Below are positions 10,080 through 20,890 of a stretch of 20,890 bases of DNA, in pieces (position 1 is the first letter of the stretch; each line of letters opens with the position of its first letter). The notes beneath the pieces are model-generated. The model had not been told where the DNA came from. It saw only the letters and a list, made by a program, of their open reading frames with translations, and made no database searches. Origin of the DNA: Priapulus caudatus. Lineage: Eukaryota > Priapulida > Priapulimorpha > Priapulimorphida > Priapulidae. The stretch lies in NCBI RefSeq assembly GCF_000485595.1, contig NW_014577168.1:144372-165261 (forward strand), read 5' to 3'. A program made the position numbers and the translations under genes.

Positions 10080-10500
10080 GGAAGCGAGAGAGAGAGAGAG
10101 AGAGAACGTCAGAAAGAGAGGGATATATATATATATAAATCTCTCTCTATATATATATATATAGAGAGAGAGAGAGCAAGACAATAGCAGAGCAGAGAGA
10201 GAGAGACGAAGAGAGAGCAGAGCGAGAGAAGAAGAGAGAGAACTAAGAGAGAGCAGAGAGAGAGAGAGCCGAGAGAGAGAAGAGAGCCGCGCGCGCGCAG
10301 AGCCGCGAGAGAAGAAGAGGCAGAGCCGAGATAAGAAGGCGAGAGAAAGCAAAGAGCAGACGAGAGCGCGCGCTAAGAGATGCGAGTAGAGAGAGAGCGA
10401 AAGAAGAGTTCGAGAAGGAGAGATGATGCGCGCGCGTCGCCAGAAGCAGTTGAGAGAGGCGAAAGAGAGGGTCGAGAGGGAGCAGAGAAGAGCGCGCCGC
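10080..10500. repeat. (GA)n-rich polypurine tract with AT palindrome
   Basis: Interrupted GAGA repeats run for about 420 bp, almost all purine on the + strand, with short GCGCGC inserts. 10140-10171 is a perfect 32-bp palindrome (CT arm, TA core, AG arm). The Ser/Leu-rich open frames opposite are a by-product of CTCT codons. Confidence 0.9.
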
Positions 10501-10504
10501 GCTG

Positions 10505-10610
10505 CGCGCGCGCGTGTGTGTTGTGTTGAATTTGTTGGTTGGTTGGGTTTTGTTGGTGTGTGTGGGTGTGTGTGATGTGCGTGTGTGTGTGTGGTGTGTG
10601 TGTGTAGACG
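10505..10610. repeat. (GT)n-rich tract
   Basis: GTGTGT runs interrupted by tggttggttg-type words are followed by another GA-rich stretch to about 10700. Confidence 0.9.
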
Positions 10611-10700
10611 ATGAGCTGTGTGAGATGATCGAGAGACGCAGATGAGAAGAAGAGAGACAGATAGAAGAATGCGAAAGAGAGAGGGATGAAGAGACAAAGA

Positions 10701-11036
10701 GGCATCTGAACAGACGTCTGATTAGCTGCTGCTTCCGTACGATTGTGATCTTCAGCCAGCGTTATGTCACGGCTCCTGACTTACGGCAACAAACCTCGGT
10801 GCTGTCGCGACCACGTGTGGCACCCGGCCACATGGCGCACATGCTGAGACCGCAACCGTCTAAAACTAGCCTGCCCGTATTGGATGGCGCATCCATGCGG
10901 CTGTCCCCTAAATCGGATCTCTGCTTATTATATCCGATTATTAACTCTTCACAGCAAAACTTGCTAAAACTCAACACACGCACGCTCGTCCAACATAATA
11001 AGCACGCAAAATGGATAAGCAGATAGCCAGATACCG
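10701..11036. other. Unique island between simple repeats
   Basis: About 330 bp of mixed-composition DNA sits between two polypurine blocks. An open frame at 10745-11026 has no recognisable domain and no ATG in strong context. I assign no function. Confidence 0.4.
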
Positions 11037-11578
11037 TTAGATAGAGAAGAGCAGAGAGAGAAGAGAGAGAGCAGAGAAGAGAGAGAGGAGAGAGAGAGAG
11101 AGAGAGAGAGAGATTACAGAGCGGGGAAAAACATGTGTGCGTGTGTGTGACATAGAGAGAGCGAGAGAGATTGAGAGAGAGAGAGAAAGAACGCGGCGCG
11201 CTGCTCGCCGCCGAGAGAGAGAGAGAGAGTAGAGAGAGAAAGAGAGAGGAAGAGAGAAGAGAGAGAGAGGAGATGGAGAGAGAGAGAGAGAGAGAGAGAG
11301 AAAGAATAAAGCGAGATGTGTCGTGGTAGCTGACATAGAGAGAGAAGAACGAGAGAGCAGAGAGAGAGAGAGAGGAAGAGAGAGAAGGAGAAAAGACAGA
11401 AAGAGCCGAGAGAGAGAGAAAGTTGCCAGAGAGAGAGAGAGAGAGCAGCAGATAGAGAGAGAGAGAGAAAAAGAGCGCGATGACGAGAAGAAGAGAGCAG
11501 AAGTGTGAAGAAGAGAGACGAGAGAGAGAGAGAGAGAGAGTAAGAGAGAGCAACAGAGAGAAGACGAGAGAATGAGAA
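11037..11578. repeat. Second (GA)n polypurine tract
   Basis: GAGA repeats over about 540 bp with minor interruptions (a gtgtgcgtgtgtgt island near 11135 and gcgcgctgc near 11197). Strongly purine-biased on the + strand. Confidence 0.92.
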
Positions 11579-11579
11579 A

Positions 11580-13640
11580 CGTAAAGATATGCTCGAGAAT
11601 TATTCTAGTTTGACCCACAAGGCAATCATAGCGGCCAGCGCATTACTTATTAATTATTAATAAATTCAATATTTGCATTTTATTGCTTCTGGAAACTTGT
11701 GACCCCTTTGAATGAGCTTGCGACACTAGCCGTTTTCTACACACGCCTGTACACCGGCCGTAGCTGTGTGTGTGTGGAGGGGGGAGCTGCCCCTTGATTT
11801 TCGAGCAAAATTTAAAAAATAGCTTAGCTAATTATCGTATATAACCCTAACGATATTTTTGGTCACTTATCCGTGGAAAGCTTTCGGCTCATCACCACCC
11901 TTCACCCTCACCATGACGTCGAAAAGAGCTGCGCCCGTCGCCTCATCATTTACACAGTTGAGTCATAAATTCTCCCCATTAGGAATGCCTCATCACGCCC
12001 TGCAGTAGTACACCCTGTACCGATTATAATCTGTCTCGACGAGCGGAAAACGATAGTCATGAGAAAATTTATTTCTCAATATAGCGCGTATAGAGTGAGT
12101 ATCATTTCGTCCTTCCGCGCAGTGCTGTCAACACATCTTCTCTCTCCCACACACCTACCTAGGAACATTTATGATGATAATTGCTAGGCAAACATAGCAA
12201 CCGCGGGTTTTTCTTTCCTACACGGCAGATAACCGACACTCGATTTTCTCTTACAGTATCACATTCTTCCTTCACCCCATCCCCGCTCACACCCACCCCG
12301 CACTCACACTATATCTCCACCTCACCCGGCCCCACCCTTACATCCTTCTCATCCCTATCCCCATACCCTATCCCACACCCACCCACTCTCACTCCCCGCG
12401 CCATTCTTCCCCACCTCACCCCTACCGGCCTCACCCTCACCTATCCACCCTCTACAGCCAACTTCACCCATTCCCCCTCAGCCACTATCCCACCCTCTAG
12501 CAGCCACTTCACCCACTCCACCCTCACCTATCCCTACCTCTCCCAGCAACCCTCACCCACTCCACCCTCACCCCTTATATCCCCACCTATCCAGCAACCC
12601 TCACCCACCCACTCTACCTATCCCTACCCTCTCAGCCCAACCCTCACCCACTCCACCCTCACCCCTATCCCCCACCCTCTCCCAGCCAACCTCACCCACC
12701 ACCCTCACCCTACCCCAATACCTTCCAGCAACCCCGCCCGCCCCACCCTCACCTCATCACTGCTGAATATGTAAAGACGGCGCTGCCATATCGCCGCGGG
12801 CGTAAACGAATAGCGTGAGGCGATGGGCAAACACTAGCTATCTGGCCTCGAGACAAAATACATCAGCAGCACGGATCATCATAGCCTCTATATACTCCGT
12901 ATTATGGCGGCTTGGATTAGTGACGGCAGAGCGGCCCTGTGTCAAGACTCGCTAATACGGGACAGCACGAGCTTTATTGCTGTGATCGGACTTCCACTCT
13001 TCCTCTTCCGGCCGAATGCCAACACGCGACAGCGCCGCCCAAAGCAAACACACTACTTAGTGTCTAGGCTACTGATGCTACACTTATACCTCTGCCTACC
13101 TTATACCTAAATGCCGACTGAATGCTACGCCAGCGAGGTGTTTTTTTTATACAAATACTCAAATCAGAAAACAGAGATTTAGTGATGGATTTCGTTTAAT
13201 AGCGATCAGCTGTTATATCGCTGGTGACCAGATAACCAACAATGCAGCCATTAGCACGTTTATGCTGCATTCTATAAATATCCGGACCAGCGCTAATAGC
13301 CGGTACTAGAGACATCTCGCTATAATAGTACGAACCAGATGAATGCAAATTGTCAGATACTGTTTTGCCGACACATGTATTATTGGTGTTTTCTGCTTAC
13401 ATTTCACGCGCTTGCTAATCCTGCGATTAATAAATTAACCTAATTTAATTGAATTTAATTCGTCGCAGTTGCCCGTCTAAACGACAGAACGTGCCATCTG
13501 GGGGCGGTGCCGTGTACATGCTACTACACGTGCATGCTGCATAGTTATAGCAGACTATCAAGAAACGGCGACATTTGATGATGTTAATCTTGTTTGACCT
13601 TTTTGCGTCTTTTTGTCAAAACGGTACGGGTATACGCACA
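11580..13640. repeat. Large direct repeat, copy A
   Basis: This intergenic segment is collinear with 19022-20800, offset about 7.43 kb. Shared landmarks include attattctagtttgacc, gacactagc then gttttctacac, cacttatccgtg, the C-rich minisatellite, cactacttagtgtctaggct and acgcacatgcaccaacaaac. Differences are mostly one- or two-base gaps. No coding gene was recognised, and the open frame over the C-rich part is compositional. It probably marks the boundary of a tandem actin-cluster unit. Confidence 0.9.
12262..12760. repeat. C-rich CACCCT minisatellite, long allele
   Basis: About 500 bp of degenerate CCCTCACCC / ACTCCACCC units. The + strand is nearly free of G. In copy B the tract is only about 190 bp (19715-19905). 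The complement is G-rich in short runs. Confidence 0.85.
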
Positions 13641-14072
13641 TGCACCAACAAACACACACACCCAACACAACCACACACACACACCAACACACCACACACA
13701 ACACACACACACACACACCACACACAGAGAGAGAGAAGAGAGAGAGAGGAGAGAGAGAAGAGGGGGGGGGAGAGAGGAGACGCAGAGAGGAGAGCGAGCA
13801 AGAAAAAGAGACACACAGATAGAAAAACAGAGAGAAAGAAACGCAGCAGAGACATAGAGACAGAGAGCGAGGAAGAGAGGATACGAGAGAGAGAGAAGAG
13901 CGAAAGAAAAAGACAGTGTGAAGAGATAATAGTGAAAAGAGAGAATAGCATAGATAGATAGATAGATACTAGATAGATAATAGATAGATAGATAGAAGAT
14001 AGATAGATATATAGATAGATAGATAGATAGATATAGCCATACATAGATAGATAGACTTAGATAGACTAGATA

Positions 14073-14108
<36 letters not shown>

Positions 14109-14675
14109 ATAGCATAGATAGATATATAGAGGATAATAGCATAGATAAGATAGTAAGAGATAAAAGAGATACATAAATAGAATAAATAGATAGATAGATA
14201 GATAGATAATTAGATATGATAGATAGATAGATAGCATAGATAGTAGATAATAGATAATAAGATAATAGATAGATGAATAGATAGATAGATAGATACGATA
14301 ATAGATAGATAGATATGATAGATGATAGATAGATAATAGATAGATAGATATCATAGATAATAGATAGATAGATAGTAATAGCATAGATAATAGAATAATA
14401 GATAGATAGATATGATAGAGTAGATAGATGGTGATAAGATAGATAGATCGATATACATAATATATAATATATAATATATAGTTATATATTATTATATAGA
14501 GAGCAGAGAGAGAAGAGAGGAGAGAGAGGGAGAGAGAGAGAGAGAGAGAGGAGAGAGAAGAGATAGATAAAAGAGGATAGCGAGAGAGAGAGAGAGAGAG
14601 AGAGAGGAGAAGGATAGAAAAGAGGGGAAGAGAGAATGACCCTCCTCATACACACACACACACACACACCACACA

Positions 14676-14709
<34 letters not shown>

Positions 14710-14743
14710 CACATCACACACACACACCACACACACACACAGC

Positions 14744-14776
<33 letters not shown>

Positions 14777-14800
14777 CACACCACACACACACACACACAG
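13637..14800. repeat. Compound microsatellite: (CA)n, (GA)n, (GATA)n, (TA)n, (GA)n, (CA)n
   Basis: Blocks in order are CA-rich 13637-13727, GA-rich 13728-13945, (GATA)n-like 13949-14446, AT 14455-14499, GA 14500-14635 and CA 14648-14800. Only about 200 bp separate its end from the actin 2 promoter. Tyr/Ser/Leu-, Val/Cys- and His/Thr-rich open frames here are repeat translations, not genes. Confidence 0.95.
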
Positions 14801-14850
14801 CTGGCAGCCTCACTTGTCCCACTAATGCTTGCTTTGCCATCGCTCATCAG

Positions 14851-15070
14851 CCATATATTGCGCGCCGCGTCCGAGCCCATAATAGGCCACAGCGCCTGCG
14901 CTCATTCTCACCCTAAAAATACAGACAGGGGGGGCTTGCATCCCGCTGACGGCTAAGACGGGGGCAGCATTGCGTTACTACGAGCGTCTTTGCGCGCAGC
15001 GACGACTATATATGGAGCGTTTTGGCGCACAACGGAGAGGCGCATGCCCCGTAGGCGGCCATATATACGG
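14851..15070. promoter_or_regulatory. Actin 2 promoter region with three CArG-like boxes
   Basis: ccatatattg (14851-14860), ctatatatgg (15006-15015) and ccatatatacgg (15059-15070) each miss CC(A/T)6GG by one substitution or a small insertion. The last also contains TATATA about 30 bp before the shared gtgtcagttca initiator at 15091. If this stretch has indel errors, one or more may be perfect SRF sites in the genome. Confidence 0.45.
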
Positions 15071-15090
15071 GAGCAGCGATCACAGCCAGT

Positions 15091-15142
15091 GTGTCAGTTC
15101 AATTCGCAGCTTCGAGCATTCACGTGTCTGTTGTAGCTTCTG
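15091..15142 (+). promoter_or_regulatory. Putative non-coding first exon of actin 2
   Basis: It starts with the 11-bp motif shared with actin 1 and ends before donor GTGAGT at 15143. An acceptor TTTTTCAG ends at 15465, giving a 323-bp 5' UTR intron. The last bases before the ATG (accagcaaat) are the same as in actin 1. Confidence 0.45.
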
Positions 15143-15250
15143 GTGAGTCTGTGTGAATATGCGCGCGTGTGTACGTACGTGTGTATGTTAGAGAGATGTA
15201 GAATAGTAGAGCGGCGAAGCGTTTCGGTTCTGTTGTCGACCGTGTGTTTG

Positions 15251-15282
15251 GTAGAGTATTCTGTAGAGTATTCTGTAGAGTA
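15251..15282. repeat. 12-bp tandem repeat in the actin 2 5' UTR intron
   Basis: gtagagtattct occurs two and two-thirds times in direct tandem. Confidence 0.85.
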
Positions 15283-15559
15283 TAGGTATCTATCTATTCA
15301 TAGACGTTGTCATTTCACAGGATGGAATGAAATACGATGTACTGGTAATATTTAGTATGTAGGCCTAACGACCAGATAAGATATATGAATCGATTTATGG
15401 TTTTCTTGAGCGATTCTCAAATACATATATATATATATTTAATTATTTGGCTTCTTATTTTTCAGTTTTCCACCCAACCAGCAAATATGTGCGACGACGA
15501 TGATGTAGCAGCTCTTGTCGTGGACAATGCTCGATGCAAGCCGGTTTCGCGTGGACGAC

Positions 15560-15560
<1 letters not shown>

Positions 15561-15603
<43 letters not shown>
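15561..15603. repeat. 43-base poly(C) run inside actin 2 exon 1
   Basis: It replaces a few bases where actin 1 reads gacgcccctcgtgcc. A C homopolymer of this length in an actin exon is very unlikely to be conserved biology and points to a base-calling or gap-filling fault, or to a real expansion in a dead copy. Confidence 0.9.
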
Positions 15604-16157
15604 ACGTCGTACTTCCCCTCATTATCGTCGGAAGACCACGTCACCAGGTATGCAGGCTCTTATATCGTATTATACTAAATTTTGCTGATATTAAAAATAG
15701 CGCTAGTAATAGTAACAATAGTATTGTGTTGGGTCTCAAATTGGGTGACCAAATTTGTTTACACCTATGCAGTTCGACGACTTATTTGTGACATACAAAG
15801 TTTTAAGATGATTTCATTGCGATATTACATCATAACATGTTGATTCGTGTATGATTTTTATTCACATGTTAGACACTTATGGGCAAACCACTATTTTCAA
15901 TATTTGTCATGTTTGTATTTCGCAGGGTGTCATGGTTGGTATGGACAGAAGGACAGCTATGTAGAGAGAGAGGCCTCAGAGCAAGAGAGTATCCTCTCTC
16001 TGAATGTACCCCATCGAGCACGAATCGTCACCAACTGGGCATGATATGGAAAGATCTTGCCACATCACCTTCTACACGAACGTTGTTGCCCAGGCGAGCA
16101 CCCAGTTCCTGTTGACTGAGGCCCACTAGCCCAAGGCTAACAGGAAAGATGACACAG

Positions 16158-16379
16158 TTTGTAAATGCACACATATAATCAGGAGTAATAGGGTCCCTTT
16201 AATCTACTCCTATATAATCTATAACTTATATATTAATCTATTAACTATGATCAAAGGTTTCACATACGTCTATTTAATCATTAAGACCGATGAAATGGCG
16301 GATTGCTATGATATGATATTATAAAGCTGATGCGCATTATATTTATATATACACTTAGAGCCTTCGGAGCACAGACGTA

Positions 16380-16418
<39 letters not shown>

Positions 16419-16471
16419 CATATCCGTGTCATCAACTTGAAATCTCATGTATATGTTACTGTTTTTTCATG
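16158..16471. other. Actin 2 intron 2 with (TA)n
   Basis: This 314-bp intron is unrelated in sequence to the 375-bp intron at the same position in actin 1. It contains a (TA)n run at about 16384-16413. The donor reads tttgta rather than GT at the expected place. Confidence 0.55.
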
Positions 16472-16817
16472 ATCAGTGTCGAGACTTTCCAACACCCAGC
16501 CATGTACGCGCCCATCCAGGCTGTCCTTCTACGTAGCCGCTTCCGGCCTACACGCGTATCGTGACTGGACTCTGGTGATGTGTCAGCTCACCGACCTTAC
16601 GGATCTACGAGGGTTACGCTGCGTGGCCCCATGCAAGTCATCGTCTGGACTTGCTGTCGCATCTGACCGACTACTGCATCCAAGATCCTTACCGAGCCTG
16701 CTAGCAGCTCGTCCCACCACCGTAGTCTACATTAGTAATGTACTTAATAATATATTTTACCGATCAAGGCATCAAATGCTACGGATTCATGTTTAAATTG
16801 CAAATCACAGGTAATAA

Positions 16818-17042
<225 letters not shown>

Positions 17043-17422
17043 TAGGCAGCATTACGTTTTGTGAAGGGCAATATCAGTAAATAATGTTTGGTAAATAGCA
17101 ATTAAATCTAGATCAATATAACAATGGTGTCAGAACAATTACTCGAAGCGGTATGTGCGGATTAAATAGATTGGTTAGATGGGTGAGCAAAATAAACATA
17201 CAGTGCTGTTATTGGTAATGTTTCTAACCCTCACGTCTCTGCTCGCAGGAATGGAATCCACTGGTATCCACGAGGCTGCCTAACAACTCCATCATGAAGT
17301 GCGACATTATACCGTAAGGATCTGCTAACGCAACACCGTCCTTCCGGTGGCACACCATGATTCCAGGTATTTGCCACAGAATGCAGAACGAGATCATCTC
17401 CCTTGCCCCAAGCACACATTGA

Positions 17423-17569
<147 letters not shown>

Positions 17570-17572
17570 TAA

Positions 17573-18002
17573 GCGCTGTCGCCATCGTCATGATCTTCAT
17601 CACCTCATCATTCTGCTTCTCGCATGTATATCCAGTCGCATATCAAGCCGTACTGTGCGTCAGCCAAAAAAACGACGCGTTCTGACGGCGCTTGACAGCT
17701 TTTAAAATGATCTTGTCGCAAACGTGTAGAGCTGTGTGAATTGCGCGTGATTGCTGGCAGCTTGATCATGCCGCATTTCTCCTGTATATAGCCTGTTAAC
17801 GAAGTATTATACGCTCGTAGCATACCTGCATTTTGCTTTCGTTCATGGATCCAAATGTAATTTGTTATGTAACTAATATGTTCTCGTAAACTTCAAAATA
17901 CGCCTCTTCAAGCAACGCATTCATAAATATTTTTGTAATTCAGGTGAAAACTTTTTTTAAACTATAAAATGCAAAAAAAAATATTATATAAATATAAATA
18001 AA
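17573..18002 (+). terminator. Actin 2 3' UTR with candidate poly(A) signal
   Basis: AATAAA at 17997-18002 lies 425 bp after the stop in a strongly AT-rich setting. Sequence after the first few bases is unlike the actin 1 UTR. Confidence 0.5.
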
Positions 18003-19021
18003 TATATTCTACATTTTTCGTTGTCGATACCTTTTTTTAATGATTTTGATTTGAAAATGTAATGGTATTCTGTTTTCCTCTAACGTTTATAGTCAGTACA
18101 CCTATTACCTTGCAATCATCTTATATCAAATGTTTTATCTTACCCTACACACAATAACACTGCTATAAACAGTAGAATAATTTTGCTTTTACACAACTCT
18201 TGTAACAACATCACAATCACATAGACGCTATTATATTAACACTTCTAATTAAATAGTGAAATACGCACATCACGCGTTTAACGATATTTAAATAGGAGTC
18301 TATGCACTGATCTCCTTCGACGGCATGCAAAAGAGTGACATTTGTGCCACATGTAAATTCTGACTATATATGCGCGTCCATGCGTGCGTTCGTGCTAAAA
18401 TATTACAAAGATATTGAAATCTTCCATTACATTAATTAGACAACATTGTACTGAAAACTATTAATAGTAATAAAAAATACACTTGCATATCATTCACTCA
18501 ATATCTGTGATCGTTTATATAGAATATGCGCAAATTTAAAGCGTAATAGGAACTCTTGCGCAGGAGAAAAGCTGTACTTTACTAACCTCGAGTTCAGTCA
18601 TATTTCATGGAAATAATGGCCACTGTGAAATCTCACATTAACGACATGTTTTAGCGATCGAATGTCAGTGAAAAACAAACTCTGCGGTTTTCCAAAATAA
18701 CGCATTACATTTATTACGCGCGTACAAAATATAAAACGATAAAGTATCGCACTTGCAACAACTAGTTGATTAATTGTAATAGAAAACCTGTGAAAATATC
18801 AGCAAACCATTTTCTAGATCGCATATCGTTTAAAGTGCACATATAAGAATCCACGCGCGTGCGCTACGTTACGCAAAATACTGATAAATTTTCGGTAACG
18901 TAGGCATGTGGCAAAACATGTACGCATATACAAAACCACTTAGTAGCCGCGTTCACACGTAGCAAGAAATCCGGTATTTAGCGTTCACACGAGGCAAAAT
19001 GCGCGGTCCAAAAAATACGTA
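18003..19021. other. AT-rich intergenic DNA, no gene seen
   Basis: About 1 kb with no substantial open frame or recognisable RNA gene. It ends where similarity to 11580 onward begins. Confidence 0.55.
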
Positions 19022-20797
19022 CGTACAGATATGTCGAGATTATTCTAGTTTGACCGGACAGAGGCAATCCATAGCGGGCAGCGCATACTATATAATTATT
19101 AATAAATCCATATTTGCATTTATTGCTCTGGAAACTTGTGGAAACCCTTTGAATGAGCTTGCGACACTAGCGTTTTCTACACCACGCCTGTACACCGGGC
19201 CGTAGCCTGTGTGTGTGTGGGAGGGGGGGAGCTGCCCCTTAGATTTTGGAGCAAAATTTAAAAAATAAGCTTAGCTAATTATCGTAAATAACCCTAACGA
19301 TATTTTTTTGGTCACTTATCCGTGAAAGCTTTGGCTCAGACCCACCCTCACCTCACCATGGACGTCGAACAAGAGCTGCGCCCGTCGCTCATCATTACAC
19401 AGTTGAGTCATGAAATTTTGCCCCCACGTTAGGAATTCCTCATCCTACGGCCCTGCAGTAGTACGGCCCTGTACACGATATATCTGTCGTCGGACGAGCG
19501 GAAAAACGAAGTGATGAGAAATTTATTTCTCATTAGCGCGTATAGGGAGTGAGTAATCATTCTTCCTTCCGCAGCAGTGGCTTTCAACGATCTTCTCTCT
19601 CCCACACACCTACCCTAGGAACATTATGATGTAATTTGTAAGGCAAACATAGCAACCGCGTGTGTTTTTTTCGTACACGGCAGAAACCGACACTCGATTT
19701 TTCTCTTCACCGTATCACATCCTTCCTTCACCCCATCCCCGGCTCACCCCACCCCTCACTCACACTATATCTCCACCTCACCCGGCCCACCCTCACCCCT
19801 ATCCCCACCCTCTCCCAGCCAACCCTCACCCACCCACCCTCACCCATACCCCATACCTTCCCAGCCAACCCCCAGCCCGCCCCACCCTCACCTCACACTG
19901 GAAATTAAAGACGGCGTGCCATCGCCTGCGGGTAAACGAAAGCGTAGAGGGATGGGAAACTAGCGAATCTGGCCCTCGAAGACAAAAATAACAGCGAGCG
20001 AGCACGGATCATCATAGGCATCTATATACTCCGTATATGGCGGCTTGGATTACGTGACGGCAGAGCCGGGCCCTGGTCAAGGACTAGCTAATAACGGAGA
20101 CAGCACCGCCAGCTGTCATGTGCTGTGATCGGACTCTCCCTCTGCCTCCTCCGGCCCGAATGCAACACGGCGCAGCGCCGCAAGCAAAAACACTACTTAG
20201 TGTCTAGGCTGCTGATGTACACTTATACCTCTGCCTACCTTATACCTAAATGCCGACTGAATGCTACGGCCAGGGGTGTTTTTTTTTTTACAAATACTCA
20301 AAACAGAAAACAGAGAATTTAGTGAGTGGATTTCGTTTAATAGCGATCAGCTGTATATCCGCTGGTGAGCAGAACCAACATATTGCAGCATTATGCACGT
20401 TTATGTGCATTTCTATAAATATCCGAGACCAGCGCTAATAGCCTGGGTATAGAGAGCATCTCGCTATTAATAGTCGAACAAGATGAATGCAAATTGGTAC
20501 AGATATGTTTTGCCGACACATGTATTACTTGGTTTTTCTGCTACTATTTCACGCGCTTGTAGATTCCTGGCGATTAATAAATTAACCTAATTAATTGCAA
20601 TTTAATTCGTCGCAGTTGCCGTCTTAAACGACAGAACGTGCATCTGTGTCGTGCCGGTGTGACATGTACGTTACACGTGCATGTGCATAGTATAGCAGGA
20701 CTATCCAGAAACGGCGACATTGATGATGTTAATTTGTTGACTCTTTTTGGTCTTTTTGTGTCAAAACGGGTAGGCGGGTGATACGCACATGCACCAA

Positions 20798-20800
<3 letters not shown>
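19022..20800. repeat. Large direct repeat, copy B
   Basis: Collinear with 11580-13640, mostly differing by short gaps. The main length difference is the shorter C-rich minisatellite. It ends, like copy A, in acgcacatgcaccaacaaac and then (CA)n. In copy A this leads, through microsatellites, to an actin gene, so another actin copy may follow the window. Confidence 0.9.
19715..19905. repeat. C-rich CACCCT minisatellite, short allele
   Basis: The same degenerate unit as 12262-12760, but about 300 bp shorter. Confidence 0.8.

Positions 20801-20884
<84 letters not shown>
20799..20884. repeat. (CA)n microsatellite at the window end
   Basis: About 43 uninterrupted CA dinucleotides followed by the first bases of a GA tract, the same order as after copy A at 13651. 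The repeat continues beyond the window. Confidence 0.97.
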
Positions 20885-20888
<4 letters not shown>

Positions 20889-20890
20889 AG

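Noticed and set aside
10056-11618. Long Ser/Leu-rich minus-strand open frames
   Set aside because: They arise from CTCT repeat translation and have no non-repetitive domain.
12181-12774. Pro/Thr/Ser-rich 197-codon open frame
   Set aside because: It is the translation of the C-rich minisatellite. The corresponding frame is broken in copy B.
13584-14384. Tyr/Leu/Ser-rich 266-codon frame resembling a membrane protein
   Set aside because: It comes from (GATA)n translated in reverse. Apparent hydrophobicity reflects the repeat.
14482-14880. Cys/Val-rich frames resembling a cysteine-rich peptide
   Set aside because: They are translations of (GT)n on the reverse strand. The frame at 20574-20882 has the same origin.

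Overview
The window looks like nuclear DNA of an invertebrate animal. It holds a five-exon actin gene with GT-AG introns at classical metazoan actin positions, a promoter with a CArG box and a CCAAT box, AATAAA poly(A) signals, a two-gene PIF/Harbinger DNA transposon, and large amounts of (CA)n, (GA)n, (GATA)n and AT-rich simple repeat. The intron set (conventional codons 41/42, 121/122, 204 and 267/268) and the cytoplasmic-type protein (376 aa, starting MCDD) suggest a marine deuterostome or lophotrochozoan. I cannot name the species.

Layout: 1-96 is a short direct repeat, found again at 9731-9826, followed by about 900 bp of AT-rich DNA with no gene. 1008-6523 is a complete Harbinger element bounded by 18-bp terminal inverted repeats and a TTA target-site duplication. 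It carries a transposase on + (catalytic domain intact, N-terminus apparently damaged) and a convergent, spliced MADF/Myb-like DNA-binding protein gene on -. Inside it are a 30-bp tandem repeat, a (TTG)n tract, clustered GCGCAGTG motifs near both ends, and a nested 237-bp palindromic element with an interstitial telomere-like repeat. The transposon sits about 110 bp upstream of the CArG box of actin gene 1 (7064-9109), which reads as an intact 376-aa actin.

9814-11580 is simple-sequence DNA (AT, polypurine GA, GT) enclosing one 330-bp unique island. 11580-13640 is an intergenic segment that recurs at 19022-20800, followed each time by (CA)n, then GA. Between the two copies lie a 1.2-kb compound microsatellite, a promoter, and a second actin gene (15487-17572). 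All five coding exons of that gene are recognisable, but the frame is broken by many one- or two-base indels and a 43-base C run.

Reading as a whole: this is part of a tandem actin cluster. The 96-bp repeat offset by 9,730 bp and the 2-kb repeat offset by about 7.43 kb both imply further actin copies just outside the window. Differences between the repeat copies, and the lesions in actin 2, are mostly short indels. Unpolished long-read sequence is therefore a serious alternative to true pseudogenisation.
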